A stretch of DNA of 64,000 nt, from assembly GCF_006516955.1 (NCBI RefSeq), contig NZ_VHLG01000019.1:1-64000 (forward strand). The letters are read 5' to 3'. Below are positions 8,694 to 18,152 of the stretch, piece by piece. Under the pieces are notes generated by a model. It did not search any database and had not been told where the DNA came from. It saw nothing but the letters and a program-made list of their open reading frames with translations. The DNA is from Martelella alba (GTDB lineage Bacteria; Pseudomonadota; Alphaproteobacteria; Rhizobiales; Rhizobiaceae). Each line of letters opens with the position of its first letter. The first letter of the stretch is position 1. The position numbers were made by a program, and so were the translations under genes.

Positions 8694-8960
8694 AAATGGA
8701 GCAATCTTCTAACCGGAGCACCCGACCGATGACGAGGTCGCATGTAATGGATGAACTGGCTGTACGTGTGGAAGGCTTTTTGCCGATATGTCTGCATGAT
8801 GCGTGCGCCTTTGTTGATCGGGCCTGCACGCAAGCGCGTTCACGCGCCGGTTCGCGCAGCTTGTCCGCCTGCGGCGACGGAGATGGCTGAAAATGCGTCA
8901 CATGGTGTGGCGCCACTCCCAATAATAACCAAAACCTGGTCCAGAGAAGGAAAGTAATTC

Positions 8961-10205
8961 ATGAGAAAACGCTATTTTGGCCCTTTGATGGCCGCCGCTA
9001 TGCTGGCAGCAACTGCTGCTCATGCGTCCGAGCTCAAATTGATGTGGTATATGAGTGCCACGGATGAAGAGCCGCTCATTAAAGAGATGCTGGCTGATTA
9101 TACCAAGATGCATCCCGACACCACTTTCAACCTGCAGATCGTCCCCTATGACGATATTGACAGCCGCTTTGCCCAGCTGGCCGCTGCGGGTGAACTTCCC
9201 GACATTTCCAAAACCTCATCAATGCGGCCGTTCCTGCGTCCCTACCTGATGGACCTGTCGGCAGCCTATGGCGATGATTATCTCGACAATTTCATCAAGG
9301 GATGGGCCGATGGCGCGCGGTTTGAGGGCAAGGCCATTGCCGCGCCGCTTTCGGTGTCTGCAACAGGCATGCTGATCAACAAGGGCGCTTTCGACAAGGC
9401 CGGTGTGGCAATTCCGGATCTGGCAACAGGCTGGACCTGGGATGAGTTCCTGACCAAAATCAACGAAGTCGCCAAGCAGGCCCATATTCGCTATCCGCTG
9501 GTCTATGATGTGTCGCAGAGCCGCTGGCTGACCTACGAATTTGAATATGGCAATCACATCTATTCGGAACAGCCGCCCTACAAGGTTGTCTTCGATCACG
9601 ACAAGGCGACGGATGTGCTGCAGAAGTTCATTGACATGGCCAATAATGACATGCCTCCGGGTCTGTGGTCCGGGTCAAGCTCTGACAACCCGAAACAGAT
9701 CTTCATGTCGGGACAGGCCGTTGCCTGGATGTCGGGCAACTGGAACGTCGCGCCATTGTCGCAGCAGGACCGCGTTGACTGGATTGCCGGTCCGACGCCT
9801 TACGGCACGGTCAAGTCCAGCATGATCGGTGGCGACTATATTGTTGGCTTCAACACGACCAAGCATGCTGATGAAGTGGCGGATTTCATCAAGTGGATGA
9901 CCACGGATCCTGACGCTCAGTCCAAATATGCCAAGGCAATGATGGTGATCCCGGCCAACCTCAACGTGCCGCCGGTCGACTACGGCAACAAGGCCGCTTC
10001 CGACGCCCAGGATCGCTTCAAGCACGAACTGGCCGAAAGCCCGACCTATGCCGCGACCGATCAGGCCAACCCTGCGATGCAATATGTCTGGGGACCGATG
10101 AAAAATGCTCTTCTGCAGGCAACGACGGGCGAGATTACGCCCAGCGATGCGATCGATCAGATCATCAAGGCTGCCAATGAATCGCTAGCGGAACAGGCAA
10201 AGTGA
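8961..10205 (+). CDS. Sugar ABC transporter substrate-binding protein (CUT1)
   Basis: 414 residues with a Sec signal peptide (MRKRYFGPLMAAAMLAATAAHA) and a mature part of the extracellular solute-binding protein family 1 type. Recognisable pieces are LKLMWYMSATDEEPLIKEML, FNLQIVPYDD and AVAWMSGNWNVA. It would capture an oligosaccharide in the periplasm and deliver it to the two permeases encoded just downstream. The stop overlaps the next start as GTGA. The substrate is unknown; GH42, GH28 and nagB nearby argue for a complex glycan fragment. Confidence 0.93.
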   Translation: MRKRYFGPLMAAAMLAATAAHASELKLMWYMSATDEEPLIKEMLADYTKMHPDTTFNLQIVPYDDIDSRFAQLAAAGELPDISKTSSMRPFLRPYLMDLSAAYGDDYLDNFIKGWADGARFEGKAIAAPLSVSATGMLINKGAFDKAGVAIPDLATGWTWDEFLTKINEVAKQAHIRYPLVYDVSQSRWLTYEFEYGNHIYSEQPPYKVVFDHDKATDVLQKFIDMANNDMPPGLWSGSSSDNPKQIFMSGQAVAWMSGNWNVAPLSQQDRVDWIAGPTPYGTVKSSMIGGDYIVGFNTTKHADEVADFIKWMTTDPDAQSKYAKAMMVIPANLNVPPVDYGNKAASDAQDRFKHELAESPTYAATDQANPAMQYVWGPMKNALLQATTGEITPSDAIDQIIKAANESLAEQAK

Positions 10206-11161
10206 GCGTCATCGAAACAGAAAAGACCGAGGAAGGTCTTATGGTGCCGGGGATTTCCCCGACACCAACCCGGAACACGCCTTTGACGAAGCGGGTCTTT
10301 CCCTATCTTCTTCTGGCGCCGACGTTGATTCTTCTCTTGATCTTCAGCGTCTATCCGCTGCTTCAGGGCTTGTGGATGTCCCTGTTCAAGCGCGGTATTG
10401 TCGTGGTGGACCGTTCCCCCGCGACCTGGCCGAAATTCGTCGGACTCGACAATTTCGCCACCATTTTTCAGGATCCCGAGTTTTATTCGACCATGGCCAA
10501 GACGGTCGGCTTTGTCGTCGTGGCCGTGCCACTGGTTACCGCCTGCTCTTTGGCACTTGCATTGCTGCTGAAGCCGCGTTTTCTCGGATCCAGTGCAATG
10601 CGCGCAATTGCCTTCTTCCCCTCGATGATCAGTCTTCTGATTATCGGTGTTGTCTGGAAGTGGCTGTTCGGGCTGAATTCCGGTCTGGTGAACTATCTGC
10701 TTTCTCTGATCAATATCGCACCCGTTCCATGGCTCAACAATGGCTTGATGGCGCAGTTCGCCGTCGTCATCGTCTGGGTCTGGGCCGGCGCCGGCTTCTA
10801 TATGATGCTGTTCATCACCGGGCTGACGACGATTTCAGAAGACCTCTATGAGGCCGCGCGTGTCGATGGTACGTCGGAATGGCGCATGTTCTGGCGCATT
10901 ACGTTGCCGCTTCTGAAGCCGACGCTTTCGCTGGTGATTATTCTGTCATCGGTCGAGGCATTCAAGGTTTACGAACTCGTGGTCTCGCTTACGGGCGGTG
11001 GACCGGGGCGTTCAACCGTCTATCTGATCCAGACCATCTATGAAACCGCCTTCACCAAGGCAAACCAGGCCGGTATTGCCGCTGCGGAATCTGCTGTCCT
11101 GTTTGTCATCCTTCTGGTGTTGACTGGTACGCAGCTGAGACTGAGCAAGGAGCGCACATGA
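10202..11161 (+). CDS. Sugar ABC transporter permease (MalF type)
   Basis: 319 residues. After a polar N-terminus of about 30 residues there are six predicted membrane spans beginning VFPYLLLAPTLILLLIFSVY. The permease coupling loop EAARVDGTSEWRMFWRITLP is the EAA motif that contacts the ATPase. It starts with GTG overlapping the binding-protein stop and overlaps the next permease by four bases. It forms a heterodimer with the product of 11158-11988 and probably uses the ATPase from 3640. Confidence 0.93.
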   Translation: MSVIETEKTEEGLMVPGISPTPTRNTPLTKRVFPYLLLAPTLILLLIFSVYPLLQGLWMSLFKRGIVVVDRSPATWPKFVGLDNFATIFQDPEFYSTMAKTVGFVVVAVPLVTACSLALALLLKPRFLGSSAMRAIAFFPSMISLLIIGVVWKWLFGLNSGLVNYLLSLINIAPVPWLNNGLMAQFAVVIVWVWAGAGFYMMLFITGLTTISEDLYEAARVDGTSEWRMFWRITLPLLKPTLSLVIILSSVEAFKVYELVVSLTGGGPGRSTVYLIQTIYETAFTKANQAGIAAAESAVLFVILLVLTGTQLRLSKERT

Positions 11162-11988
11162 GAACGGCAAAATCCAAAGTCTGGCGTATTGCCCGCCTGC
11201 CGGTTCTGGCGCTGGTTTTCATTCTCTTCATCGGTCCGCCGCTGTGGCTTTTGGCCAGTGCCCTGAAGGATCCCTACGATATCTTTGCCTGGCCACCGCA
11301 GATCCTGCCTTCACCGGCTACGCTGGTGAACTTTCAGGAGGCTATTGATCAGGCAGGCTTCGGGATATTTTTCCGCAATTCGTTTTTTGTCGCGACTGTG
11401 TCGGCGGCGATCTCGGTGGTCATCAGCCTCATGGCCGGCTATGCGCTGGCAAAGTTCCGCTTTCGCGGTGAAACAGTGCTGTTTCTCCTGATCATGTCGG
11501 CGCTGATGATCCCGCTGCAGATCATTCTGATCCCGATCTTCATCATCCTGAAGGAGCTGCATCTTCTGAACACGCTCTGGGGCTGTATCCTTGCGCCCGC
11601 GGCAACACCGAGTGGTGTGTTCATCATGCGCCAGTATATTCGTTCGATCCCCGACAGCCTGCTTGAAGCGGCGCGGATCGACGGTACTTCGGAGTGGCGG
11701 ATTCTGTTCCGGATCATCGTGCCGCTGTCGGTTCCGGCATTGGCCGCACTCGCGGCGTTTAATTTCGTCTGGCGCTGGAATGACTATCTCTGGCCCTATC
11801 TGATCATCACGGATCAGTCAAAATGGACGGTGCAGCTGGCGCTCGCCAACAATGTGGGCCAGTGGGATATCAACTGGCCGCGTCTTCTCGCCATGTCGGT
11901 TCTCTCGGCCATTCCGACGCTGGTGATCTTCCTCGGTGCGCAGCGCTTCTTCATGAACGGCCTCCTGGCCGGCGCAACCAAGGAATAA
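11158..11988 (+). CDS. Sugar ABC transporter permease (MalG type)
   Basis: 276 residues with six predicted membrane spans and the EAA loop EAARIDGTSEWRILFRIIVP. The partner permease is encoded immediately upstream with an ATGA overlap. The C-terminus AQRFFMNGLLAGATKE is typical of MalG-type CUT1 permeases. The closing position in the transporter block, followed by glycosidases, is the usual order for rhizobial sugar operons. Confidence 0.93.
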   Translation: MRTAKSKVWRIARLPVLALVFILFIGPPLWLLASALKDPYDIFAWPPQILPSPATLVNFQEAIDQAGFGIFFRNSFFVATVSAAISVVISLMAGYALAKFRFRGETVLFLLIMSALMIPLQIILIPIFIILKELHLLNTLWGCILAPAATPSGVFIMRQYIRSIPDSLLEAARIDGTSEWRILFRIIVPLSVPALAALAAFNFVWRWNDYLWPYLIITDQSKWTVQLALANNVGQWDINWPRLLAMSVLSAIPTLVIFLGAQRFFMNGLLAGATKE

Positions 11989-12052
11989 TCTGCTTAAGAT
12001 CCGGCCGCTGCGCGCGCCGGATCGCCTGCCTCTATTATCCCATTCAAAGCGA

Positions 12053-14008
12053 TTGAGATTGGAACCTGCCTTGCTCGGAACCTGCTACTATCCCGAACAC
12101 TGGCCTGAAAGCATGTGGGCCGGTGATGCCCGCAAAATGCGTGAGATGGGGATCGAGGTCGTTCGGATTGCCGAGTTCGCCTGGGCTGACCTGGAAACCG
12201 CGCCGGGCGTCTTTGCCTTTGAATGGCTGGATCGCGCGATCGCCACGCTTCGCAGCGAAGGGCTCAAGATCGTGCTGGGAACGCCGACGGCTGCGCCGCC
12301 GCGCTGGCTGATCGATCTTCATCCGGAAATTCTGCCGATCGACCGAGATGGCAATCCGCGCCGCTTCGGCTCGCGCCGTCACTACACCCTGGCAGCGCCC
12401 GCCTTCATTGCCGCAAGCGAGCGTATTACCCGTGCGCTTGCGCAGCGTTACGGGGCGGCGGAGGGCGTGATCGGCTGGCAGATCGATAATGAATTCGGTT
12501 GTGACGACACGATCTTTTCCTGGGGACCGCTTGACCGCGCCGACTTCCAGCGCTGGCTTCAACAGCGCTACGGCAAAATCGAGGCGCTGAATGCGGCCTG
12601 GGGCAATCATTTCTGGTCGATGCGACTGCAAGGTTTCGATCAGGTGGAACTGCCGGTCAGAACCGTCTGCGATATCAATCCAGCGGCTGAAATCGACTTC
12701 ATGCGCTGCCGCTCGGACCTCTTCAATGCCTATTTCCGCGATTGTGCGCAGATCATCCGCGCCGCTGCGCCCTGTCATTTCGTAACCCATAATTTCATGG
12801 GCTTTTCCCATACATTCGATCATTTCGAAATGGGGCAGGCCATGGATCTGGCGAGCTGGGATTCCTATCCTCTCGGGCGGGTCGACAGCCTGCCGTTTGG
12901 CGACGATGAAAAGCAGCGCTGGGCCAATACCGGCCATCCGGATGTTTCTGGCATGCAGCATGATCTGTACCGCAGCGTCGGCAATGGCCGGTTCTGGATC
13001 ATGGAACAGCAGCCAGGCCCGGTAAACTGGGCGCGCTGGAATTCCGTTCCCGAGCGCGGCATGGTACGGCTCTGGACGCTGGAGGCCTATGCACATGGTG
13101 CCGAGGCGGTTGTCTATTTCCGCTGGCGCCAGCTACCGCAGGCTCAGGAGCAGATGCATGCCGGCCTGATGCGCCCGGACGACGTGGTCTCCGCTGGCGG
13201 CCTTGAGGCCGCCCGTGTCGCCGCCGAGTTGAAGACGCTTGGCCCCTTGCCGCCGACAAGGCAGGCGCCGGTCGCCATGATCTTCGATTATCGCGCTGCC
13301 TGGGTGACGCAGTTTCAGCCTCAGGGGCAGGATTTTGATTACCGGATGCTGACGCTCCGCTGGTACGAGGCGGCGCGGCGGCTGGGCGTCGATGTCGACA
13401 TCATTGCCCCCGGAACGGCGCTTGACGGCTATTCTGTCGTGCTTGCCCCATGCCTGCCGATCATCGATGAGGCCACTTCTGAGGCATTGCAGCAGGCCAC
13501 GGGCCTTGTCATTCTCGGACCGCGCAGCGGTTCCAAGACCGATGACTTTGCCATCCCCTCCGGGCTTCCGCCGGGAGAACTGATCCAGGCCGTCTTGCCG
13601 GTCAAGGTGAGCGAGGTTGCGTCTATGAGACCGGGCCTTGAAGCCAGCGTTGACGGCGCTGTGCGCGGTACCGCCAGTCACTGGCGGGAATGGCTGGAGA
13701 CGAAGCTGGAGCCGCTGGCGAGGTTTTCCGATGGAACCGCAGCGCTGGTGGCCGAAGGCCATCTCCACTATCTCGCCTGCTGGCCGGAGGCCGGCCTCCT
13801 CGAAAGTCTTTATCGCTATTGCTTCGGCAAGGCCGGTATTGCGACGATGGACCTGCCGGAGCATGTGCGCATCCGCCGGCGCGGCGATCTGGTCTTTGCC
13901 TTCAATTATGGCCCGGAGCCATGGAATGCGCCGGTGGAACAGAGCCGGATGCTGCTCGGAGATCAGAAGATCGCGGCTTGGGACTGTGCCTGCTGGCGCA
14001 CCTCCTGA
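12053..14008 (+). CDS. Beta-galactosidase, glycoside hydrolase family 42
   Basis: 651 residues. It begins LLGTCYYPEHWPE, the GH42 signature. Acid/base Glu147 lies in WQIDNEFGCDD and nucleophile Glu318 in FWIMEQQPGPVNW. The (beta/alpha)8 domain is followed by the trimerisation domain and a small beta domain. There is no signal peptide, so it acts on imported galactosides. The start is a TTG at 12053 (a second TTG lies at 12059) with only a weak upstream purine run, so the exact start is uncertain by a few residues. It is 64 bp downstream of the permease, in the same operon. Confidence 0.93.
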   Translation: MRLEPALLGTCYYPEHWPESMWAGDARKMREMGIEVVRIAEFAWADLETAPGVFAFEWLDRAIATLRSEGLKIVLGTPTAAPPRWLIDLHPEILPIDRDGNPRRFGSRRHYTLAAPAFIAASERITRALAQRYGAAEGVIGWQIDNEFGCDDTIFSWGPLDRADFQRWLQQRYGKIEALNAAWGNHFWSMRLQGFDQVELPVRTVCDINPAAEIDFMRCRSDLFNAYFRDCAQIIRAAAPCHFVTHNFMGFSHTFDHFEMGQAMDLASWDSYPLGRVDSLPFGDDEKQRWANTGHPDVSGMQHDLYRSVGNGRFWIMEQQPGPVNWARWNSVPERGMVRLWTLEAYAHGAEAVVYFRWRQLPQAQEQMHAGLMRPDDVVSAGGLEAARVAAELKTLGPLPPTRQAPVAMIFDYRAAWVTQFQPQGQDFDYRMLTLRWYEAARRLGVDVDIIAPGTALDGYSVVLAPCLPIIDEATSEALQQATGLVILGPRSGSKTDDFAIPSGLPPGELIQAVLPVKVSEVASMRPGLEASVDGAVRGTASHWREWLETKLEPLARFSDGTAALVAEGHLHYLACWPEAGLLESLYRYCFGKAGIATMDLPEHVRIRRRGDLVFAFNYGPEPWNAPVEQSRMLLGDQKIAAWDCACWRTS

Positions 14009-14087
14009 CGGCGGAGCTTTCATGTTTTGATGTCCACGCGATATGCGTGGCAAGAACCGGCTGTTGCCGGAAGATGGAATTCAACGG

Positions 14088-15422
14088 ATGACAAAAACGA
14101 AAATAACCAGGGCGCCGGGCGGCGACACCTTATCCTTGCAAGAGGCACTGGATCATGCGGCCGCACAGGGCGCGCAGCTGGTTCTGACGGAAGGCGTTCA
14201 CGACTGCGGCGCATTGGTGCTGCGCTCAGGGCTCGATCTTGAGCTTGCGGCGGGCGCTGTTTTACGGTTTTCACCGGATATCGATGCCTATAGCGGCAAT
14301 CGCACCGATGTGATCGCGGAAGATTCCTTTGTTTCGTTGATGATGGCCCAGCATGTGTCAGATATCCGCATTGGCGGGCAGGGACGGATCGAAGCGCCCG
14401 GAAAAAACTTCATCGCCGGTCGGGCGGACGGTATGGGAACGCATATTCCGGCCAGATATCGTCCACGTGTGCTCGTTATTCAAAACTGTGAGAATATTAC
14501 CCTTGAAGGGCTGACGGTTCACAATTCGCCAATGTGGACGCTCCACATGATCGCCAGCCGCAATGTAAAGATTGACGGCGTGACGGTCGATAACGACCGG
14601 GAAATGCCGAATACGGACGGCGTGGTCATTGATGCCTGCCAGAATGTCCGGGTCGTCAATTGTCACATCGCCACGGCAGATGATGGGGTCGTACTCAAGA
14701 CCAGCCGTCTGGCCGATGGCTCGGCGGCCGGGATCTGCCGGGATATCCTTGTCGAGAACTGCCATGTCGAAAGCTTCAGCTGTGCGCTGAAGATCGGCAC
14801 GGAAAGCCGTGGCGATTTTGAAAACATCATTTTCAGCGATTGCGTGATCGAAAATTCCAACCGGGCGATCGGCATTTTTTCGCGCGACGGCGGCGCGGTG
14901 CGCAATTTCATCGCCCGGCGGATCCGCGTTGATGCCCGACAGACCCCTGACGGCTATTGGGGATCGGGCGAGGCGATCACGGTCAATGTCGTCGACCGGC
15001 GTGCTTCGGAACCGGCTGGCGCGATCGAAAATGCCGTTTTCGAAGATATCGAAGGCACGATGGAAGGCGCCATCAACATTGTCGCCGATGGCGCGGCAGG
15101 CATTCACAATCTGCGGCTCTCACGCATCAGGATCGAACAGCGTCAGGGCACATACAAAGGGATCAGTTACGACATGCGCCCGACGCGGTTTGATCTGGCC
15201 CCTGCGGCGACGGCTGACGGAAGGGCCAATGCCTATGTCAAGGATGAAGCCGGCAATGTGATTGGCCTCGTGGCCTATCCCGGCGGCATGCCTGCGCTCT
15301 ATGTCTCGCGCGCTCCTGACCTCAGCCTGGAGGACGTCTCCTTCCTGCGTCCCAGTGTTTTGCCGGAAGGCTGGAACGCGCAGGAAATCGTCATTGAGGA
15401 TGCTCAAACCATTTGGTCCTGA
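14088..15422 (+). CDS. Glycoside hydrolase family 28 protein (polygalacturonase-like)
   Basis: 444 residues forming a right-handed beta-helix pattern. GH28 catalytic features are NTDGVVID (Asp177) and ADDGVVLKT (Asp198-Asp199), then CALKIGTES...GDFENI where other members have GHG. It lacks a signal peptide, unlike secreted pectinases, so it probably trims imported oligo-uronides or another oligosaccharide. The start at 14088 (MTKTK) is preferred over 14043 because the longer version adds an unrelated 15 residues. It is the last gene of the CUT1 operon; 15423-15700 downstream holds nothing I recognise. Confidence 0.85.
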   Translation: MTKTKITRAPGGDTLSLQEALDHAAAQGAQLVLTEGVHDCGALVLRSGLDLELAAGAVLRFSPDIDAYSGNRTDVIAEDSFVSLMMAQHVSDIRIGGQGRIEAPGKNFIAGRADGMGTHIPARYRPRVLVIQNCENITLEGLTVHNSPMWTLHMIASRNVKIDGVTVDNDREMPNTDGVVIDACQNVRVVNCHIATADDGVVLKTSRLADGSAAGICRDILVENCHVESFSCALKIGTESRGDFENIIFSDCVIENSNRAIGIFSRDGGAVRNFIARRIRVDARQTPDGYWGSGEAITVNVVDRRASEPAGAIENAVFEDIEGTMEGAINIVADGAAGIHNLRLSRIRIEQRQGTYKGISYDMRPTRFDLAPAATADGRANAYVKDEAGNVIGLVAYPGGMPALYVSRAPDLSLEDVSFLRPSVLPEGWNAQEIVIEDAQTIWS

Positions 15423-15700
15423 CGGCCTTTGTTCGAATGCCGTGATCCTTCCTTGCAGGAGACCAAAAGAAGGGATGTGCTAGCGTCAGGCCGCCATTCC
15501 GGAGGCCGAAGCTGCCCCCGTCACTCAACGCGATGAGCAACGCTTCACATTGCTCAACGCGCATTCGCAGTCTTGGAGGACCTACAGCATCGTGCTTTGC
15601 GCATACCAATGGATGCACGGCGCTTTAACCGACTCACTTCCGCATGAAAACTAACACTTTCGGTTCAAATGCAAAATTCGGTCCATGCTGAGATGACAAC

Positions 15701-15724
15701 ACTTGACTACATATATGGACAAGT
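15701..15724. promoter_or_regulatory. GntR-type operator 1 (kinase promoter)
   Basis: The sequence begins ACTTGACTACAT and ends GGACAAGT, an inverted repeat (ACTTG/CAAGT) ending 13 bp before the FGGY kinase start codon. The same ACTTGACTACAT...ACAAG pattern recurs on the minus strand at 24423-24445. TGACTACAT also forms both arms of a palindrome at 25701-25732. It is probably bound by the GntR protein at 17263-18081. Confidence 0.7.
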
Positions 15725-15737
15725 CATAGTGGCGGAC

Positions 15738-17240
15738 ATGTATCTTGGAATCGACATCGGCACATCCGTCATCAAGGCGGCACTCTTTGACGCACAGGGG
15801 CATCAGCAGGCTGAAGCGAGCGAGCGCATGTCGCTGCTGCAAGCGCCACTCGGCTGGTCGGAACTCGACGGCGAGGCGACCTGGGAGACAACCGTCAGGG
15901 TTATCCGCAGCCTGCTGCAGCAAGCGGCCATTGCACCGGCCTCCATCAGGGGCATCGGCGTTACCGGCGTCATGGTCGGTGTCTGGGCGCTGGATGAAAC
16001 CGACCGGCTGCTGCGTCCGCCGATCCTGTGGAACGACGCCCGCGCTCAGGCTTTGGTCGATGCGATGGTCAGTCGCAGACCGGACCTGATTTCTTCCGTC
16101 TTCAGCCATTCCGGTTCGGTGATGCAGCTTGGCTGCACCTTGCCGGTGATCGCCTGGCTTGCCGAAAACGAGCCCGATGTGCTCGCAAAGGCCCGCCATA
16201 TCCTGACGGCCAAGGACTTTGTCCGCTACCGGCTGACCGGCGCGATTGCCACCGATGAATCCGAAGCGGCCATGGCGCCGGGCTCGGCCGTTACGCGGGA
16301 TTTTCATCCTGACCAGGCCGCACTTCTCGGCATTGGGGACCATGTCCACCTGCTTGCCCCCGTGGCACGCGGCGAGACGCTTGCCGGCGCGGTAAGTGCG
16401 TCTGCAGCCAGTCAGACCGGCCTTGTCGCCGGCACGCCTGTTGCCATCGGCACGGGCGATACCAGCGCCTGCGTTCTGGGGGCCGGAGCCCACAGGCCGG
16501 GACAGGCCGTTTCCGTGCTCGGCACCACCTGTCTCAACGGCGTGCTTTTCGACCGGGCCGTTTATAAACCGCGCGACCTCGGCCTTCTGTTCATCGTGCC
16601 GGGAAAGCGCTGGATGAAGTCGATGGTCAATGTCGCGGGTACGACCGTGCTCGACTGGTGTCTTGAAACGCTTTGCCCGGACATCGCCGCTGGCCATTCC
16701 CCTTATGAAACCCTTGGCGCACTTGCAGAACAAAGCCCCGCAGGCGCCAATGGTGTCTCGTTCACCCCCTATCTCTCGGCTTCCGGCGTCATCGCGCCGC
16801 GCATCGAGCCGAAGGCCCGGGCGGGTTTCCATGGTCTTGCCCCCCATCACCGGCGCGCCGATATGGTCCGCGCCGTCTATGAAGGGCTGGCCTATGCGAT
16901 CCGCGACTGTTTTGAAGCCGTCGGCGGCGCCAGGACCTCCATTCGCCTTGTCGGCGGCGGCGCGCGCAGCCCATTCTGGTCGCAGATGATTGCCGATGTC
17001 ACAGGCGTGCCGGTCGAAGTGCCGGCGGGAACGCAGTTCGGTGCCAAGGGCGCAGCACTGTGCGCCGCCGTTGCCATCGGTGATTACGCCTCTCTGGATG
17101 AGGCCTGCGAAGCGACCTTCACGCTGAAAGCCCGGTTTGAGCCCTCATCAGCGACCAAGCCCGCCTATGATGCTGGCTTTGCCCGGTTCAAGGCAGGCAG
17201 CAAAGCCGCCCTCGGCATATTGAGGGCTGTGGCTGACTAA
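15738..17240 (+). CDS. FGGY-family carbohydrate kinase (xylulokinase-like)
   Basis: 500 residues. N-terminal phosphate-binding motif YLGIDIGTSVIKAALFD, central GTGDTSACVLGAGA and C-terminal VGGGARSPFWSQMIADVTG with GTQFGAKGAAL define a FGGY kinase, nearest in pattern to xylulokinases. It would phosphorylate a pentulose or related sugar brought in by the ribose-type transporter. The start at 15738 fits the GIDIGTS spacing of the family. The upstream extension from 15669 runs through the operator and is not conserved-looking. It is convergent with the GntR gene. Confidence 0.88.
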   Translation: MYLGIDIGTSVIKAALFDAQGHQQAEASERMSLLQAPLGWSELDGEATWETTVRVIRSLLQQAAIAPASIRGIGVTGVMVGVWALDETDRLLRPPILWNDARAQALVDAMVSRRPDLISSVFSHSGSVMQLGCTLPVIAWLAENEPDVLAKARHILTAKDFVRYRLTGAIATDESEAAMAPGSAVTRDFHPDQAALLGIGDHVHLLAPVARGETLAGAVSASAASQTGLVAGTPVAIGTGDTSACVLGAGAHRPGQAVSVLGTTCLNGVLFDRAVYKPRDLGLLFIVPGKRWMKSMVNVAGTTVLDWCLETLCPDIAAGHSPYETLGALAEQSPAGANGVSFTPYLSASGVIAPRIEPKARAGFHGLAPHHRRADMVRAVYEGLAYAIRDCFEAVGGARTSIRLVGGGARSPFWSQMIADVTGVPVEVPAGTQFGAKGAALCAAVAIGDYASLDEACEATFTLKARFEPSSATKPAYDAGFARFKAGSKAALGILRAVAD

Positions 17241-17262
17241 CAGCGAAACAGGGCGAAAATTG

Positions 17263-18081
17263 CTATTTTCCGTCTGATCTGAAATCGCCGAAACCGACCA
17301 TATAGGTCCATTCCTTTGCCGCAGCGCTGCGGTTATCCGGTTCAGCCGCGGCAAAGCCGACATTGCGGATGGAGATATCGAGCGGCACGGGCAGCATGAC
17401 AATGCGCGAGACTTCGAGTGGAGCACCCGTTTGGTCCCGCCCTTCCCGAATAGCCAGGAAAACCGGGGCCCCCGCATCCAGTTCCAGCAGTGCGGCAACC
17501 TCCGCATCGGCGGCAACGGGCATGTATTTGTCATCGGCAACGACCACGGTGCGGCCGAACCTTTCCCGCAGAACCTTGTAGAGCGAGCCTGAAAGCGCGG
17601 ACAGCTCAAGGCCTTCCAGAACCGCGAGATTGAGGCTTGTGGAGACGACGGCAAGCGGCTTGCCATCGGACACCGCCAGTCGCTTGTGGCAGTAGATCAT
17701 CGTCCCTTCAGCAATACCGAAGAAACGCTGCTCGGCTTCACCGGCCGGCACCTCGCCGCTTGCGAGAACCGTATAGTCAGGCCTCAGCCCCTGCCCGACA
17801 AGGCTTTCTGTGATCGATGCGATCGCGTGATAGCGCTTTTCGACACCCTTGCGATTGATGAAGGTTCCCATGCCATGCTGGCGCACGAGCAGCCCCTCGC
17901 GCACCAGGATTTCCAGGGCCTGCTGGATCGTCCGGCGACTGACCTGCCATTGCGCGGCAAGTTTCAGTTCGCCATCGATCTTGTCGTCGTAAAAGCCCGA
18001 GACAATCCGGGCTCTCAGTGTTTCAGCAATCTGGATATAGACCGGGCGATGATCTTTCGCCACGGGGGCATCTGCGCGCAA
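17263..18081 (-). CDS. GntR-family regulator (HutC/UTRA subfamily)
   Basis: 272 residues with an N-terminal winged helix (about 10-75, YIQIAETLRARIVSGFY ... LAAQWQVSRRTIQQALEILV) and a C-terminal UTRA ligand-binding domain. Members bind a phosphorylated or free sugar and usually repress the neighbouring transport genes. The start is TTG at 18081 with AGGAG seven bases upstream; the nearby ATG is out of frame. It is the best candidate for binding the shared TGACTACAT sites at 15701, 24423 and 25701. No such site is seen before its own gene. Confidence 0.9.
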   Translation of the reverse strand: MRADAPVAKDHRPVYIQIAETLRARIVSGFYDDKIDGELKLAAQWQVSRRTIQQALEILVREGLLVRQHGMGTFINRKGVEKRYHAIASITESLVGQGLRPDYTVLASGEVPAGEAEQRFFGIAEGTMIYCHKRLAVSDGKPLAVVSTSLNLAVLEGLELSALSGSLYKVLRERFGRTVVVADDKYMPVAADAEVAALLELDAGAPVFLAIREGRDQTGAPLEVSRIVMLPVPLDISIRNVGFAAAEPDNRSAAAKEWTYMVGFGDFRSDGK

Positions 18082-18152
18082 GAGACGCTCCTGACAACAA
18101 TTCGTTCTTTACGTTAAGCGCAAGTTCCGGAGAAAACCGGCGTCCCCGCCCC

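Noticed and set aside
12044..13096. 350-residue minus-strand frame opposite the GH42 gene
   Set aside because: GH42 catalytic residues and signature lie on the plus strand; the antisense frame is a shadow.
15651..16850. 399-residue minus-strand frame opposite the FGGY kinase
   Set aside because: The plus strand encodes all FGGY motifs in order; the antisense frame shows no family pattern and is a codon-usage shadow.
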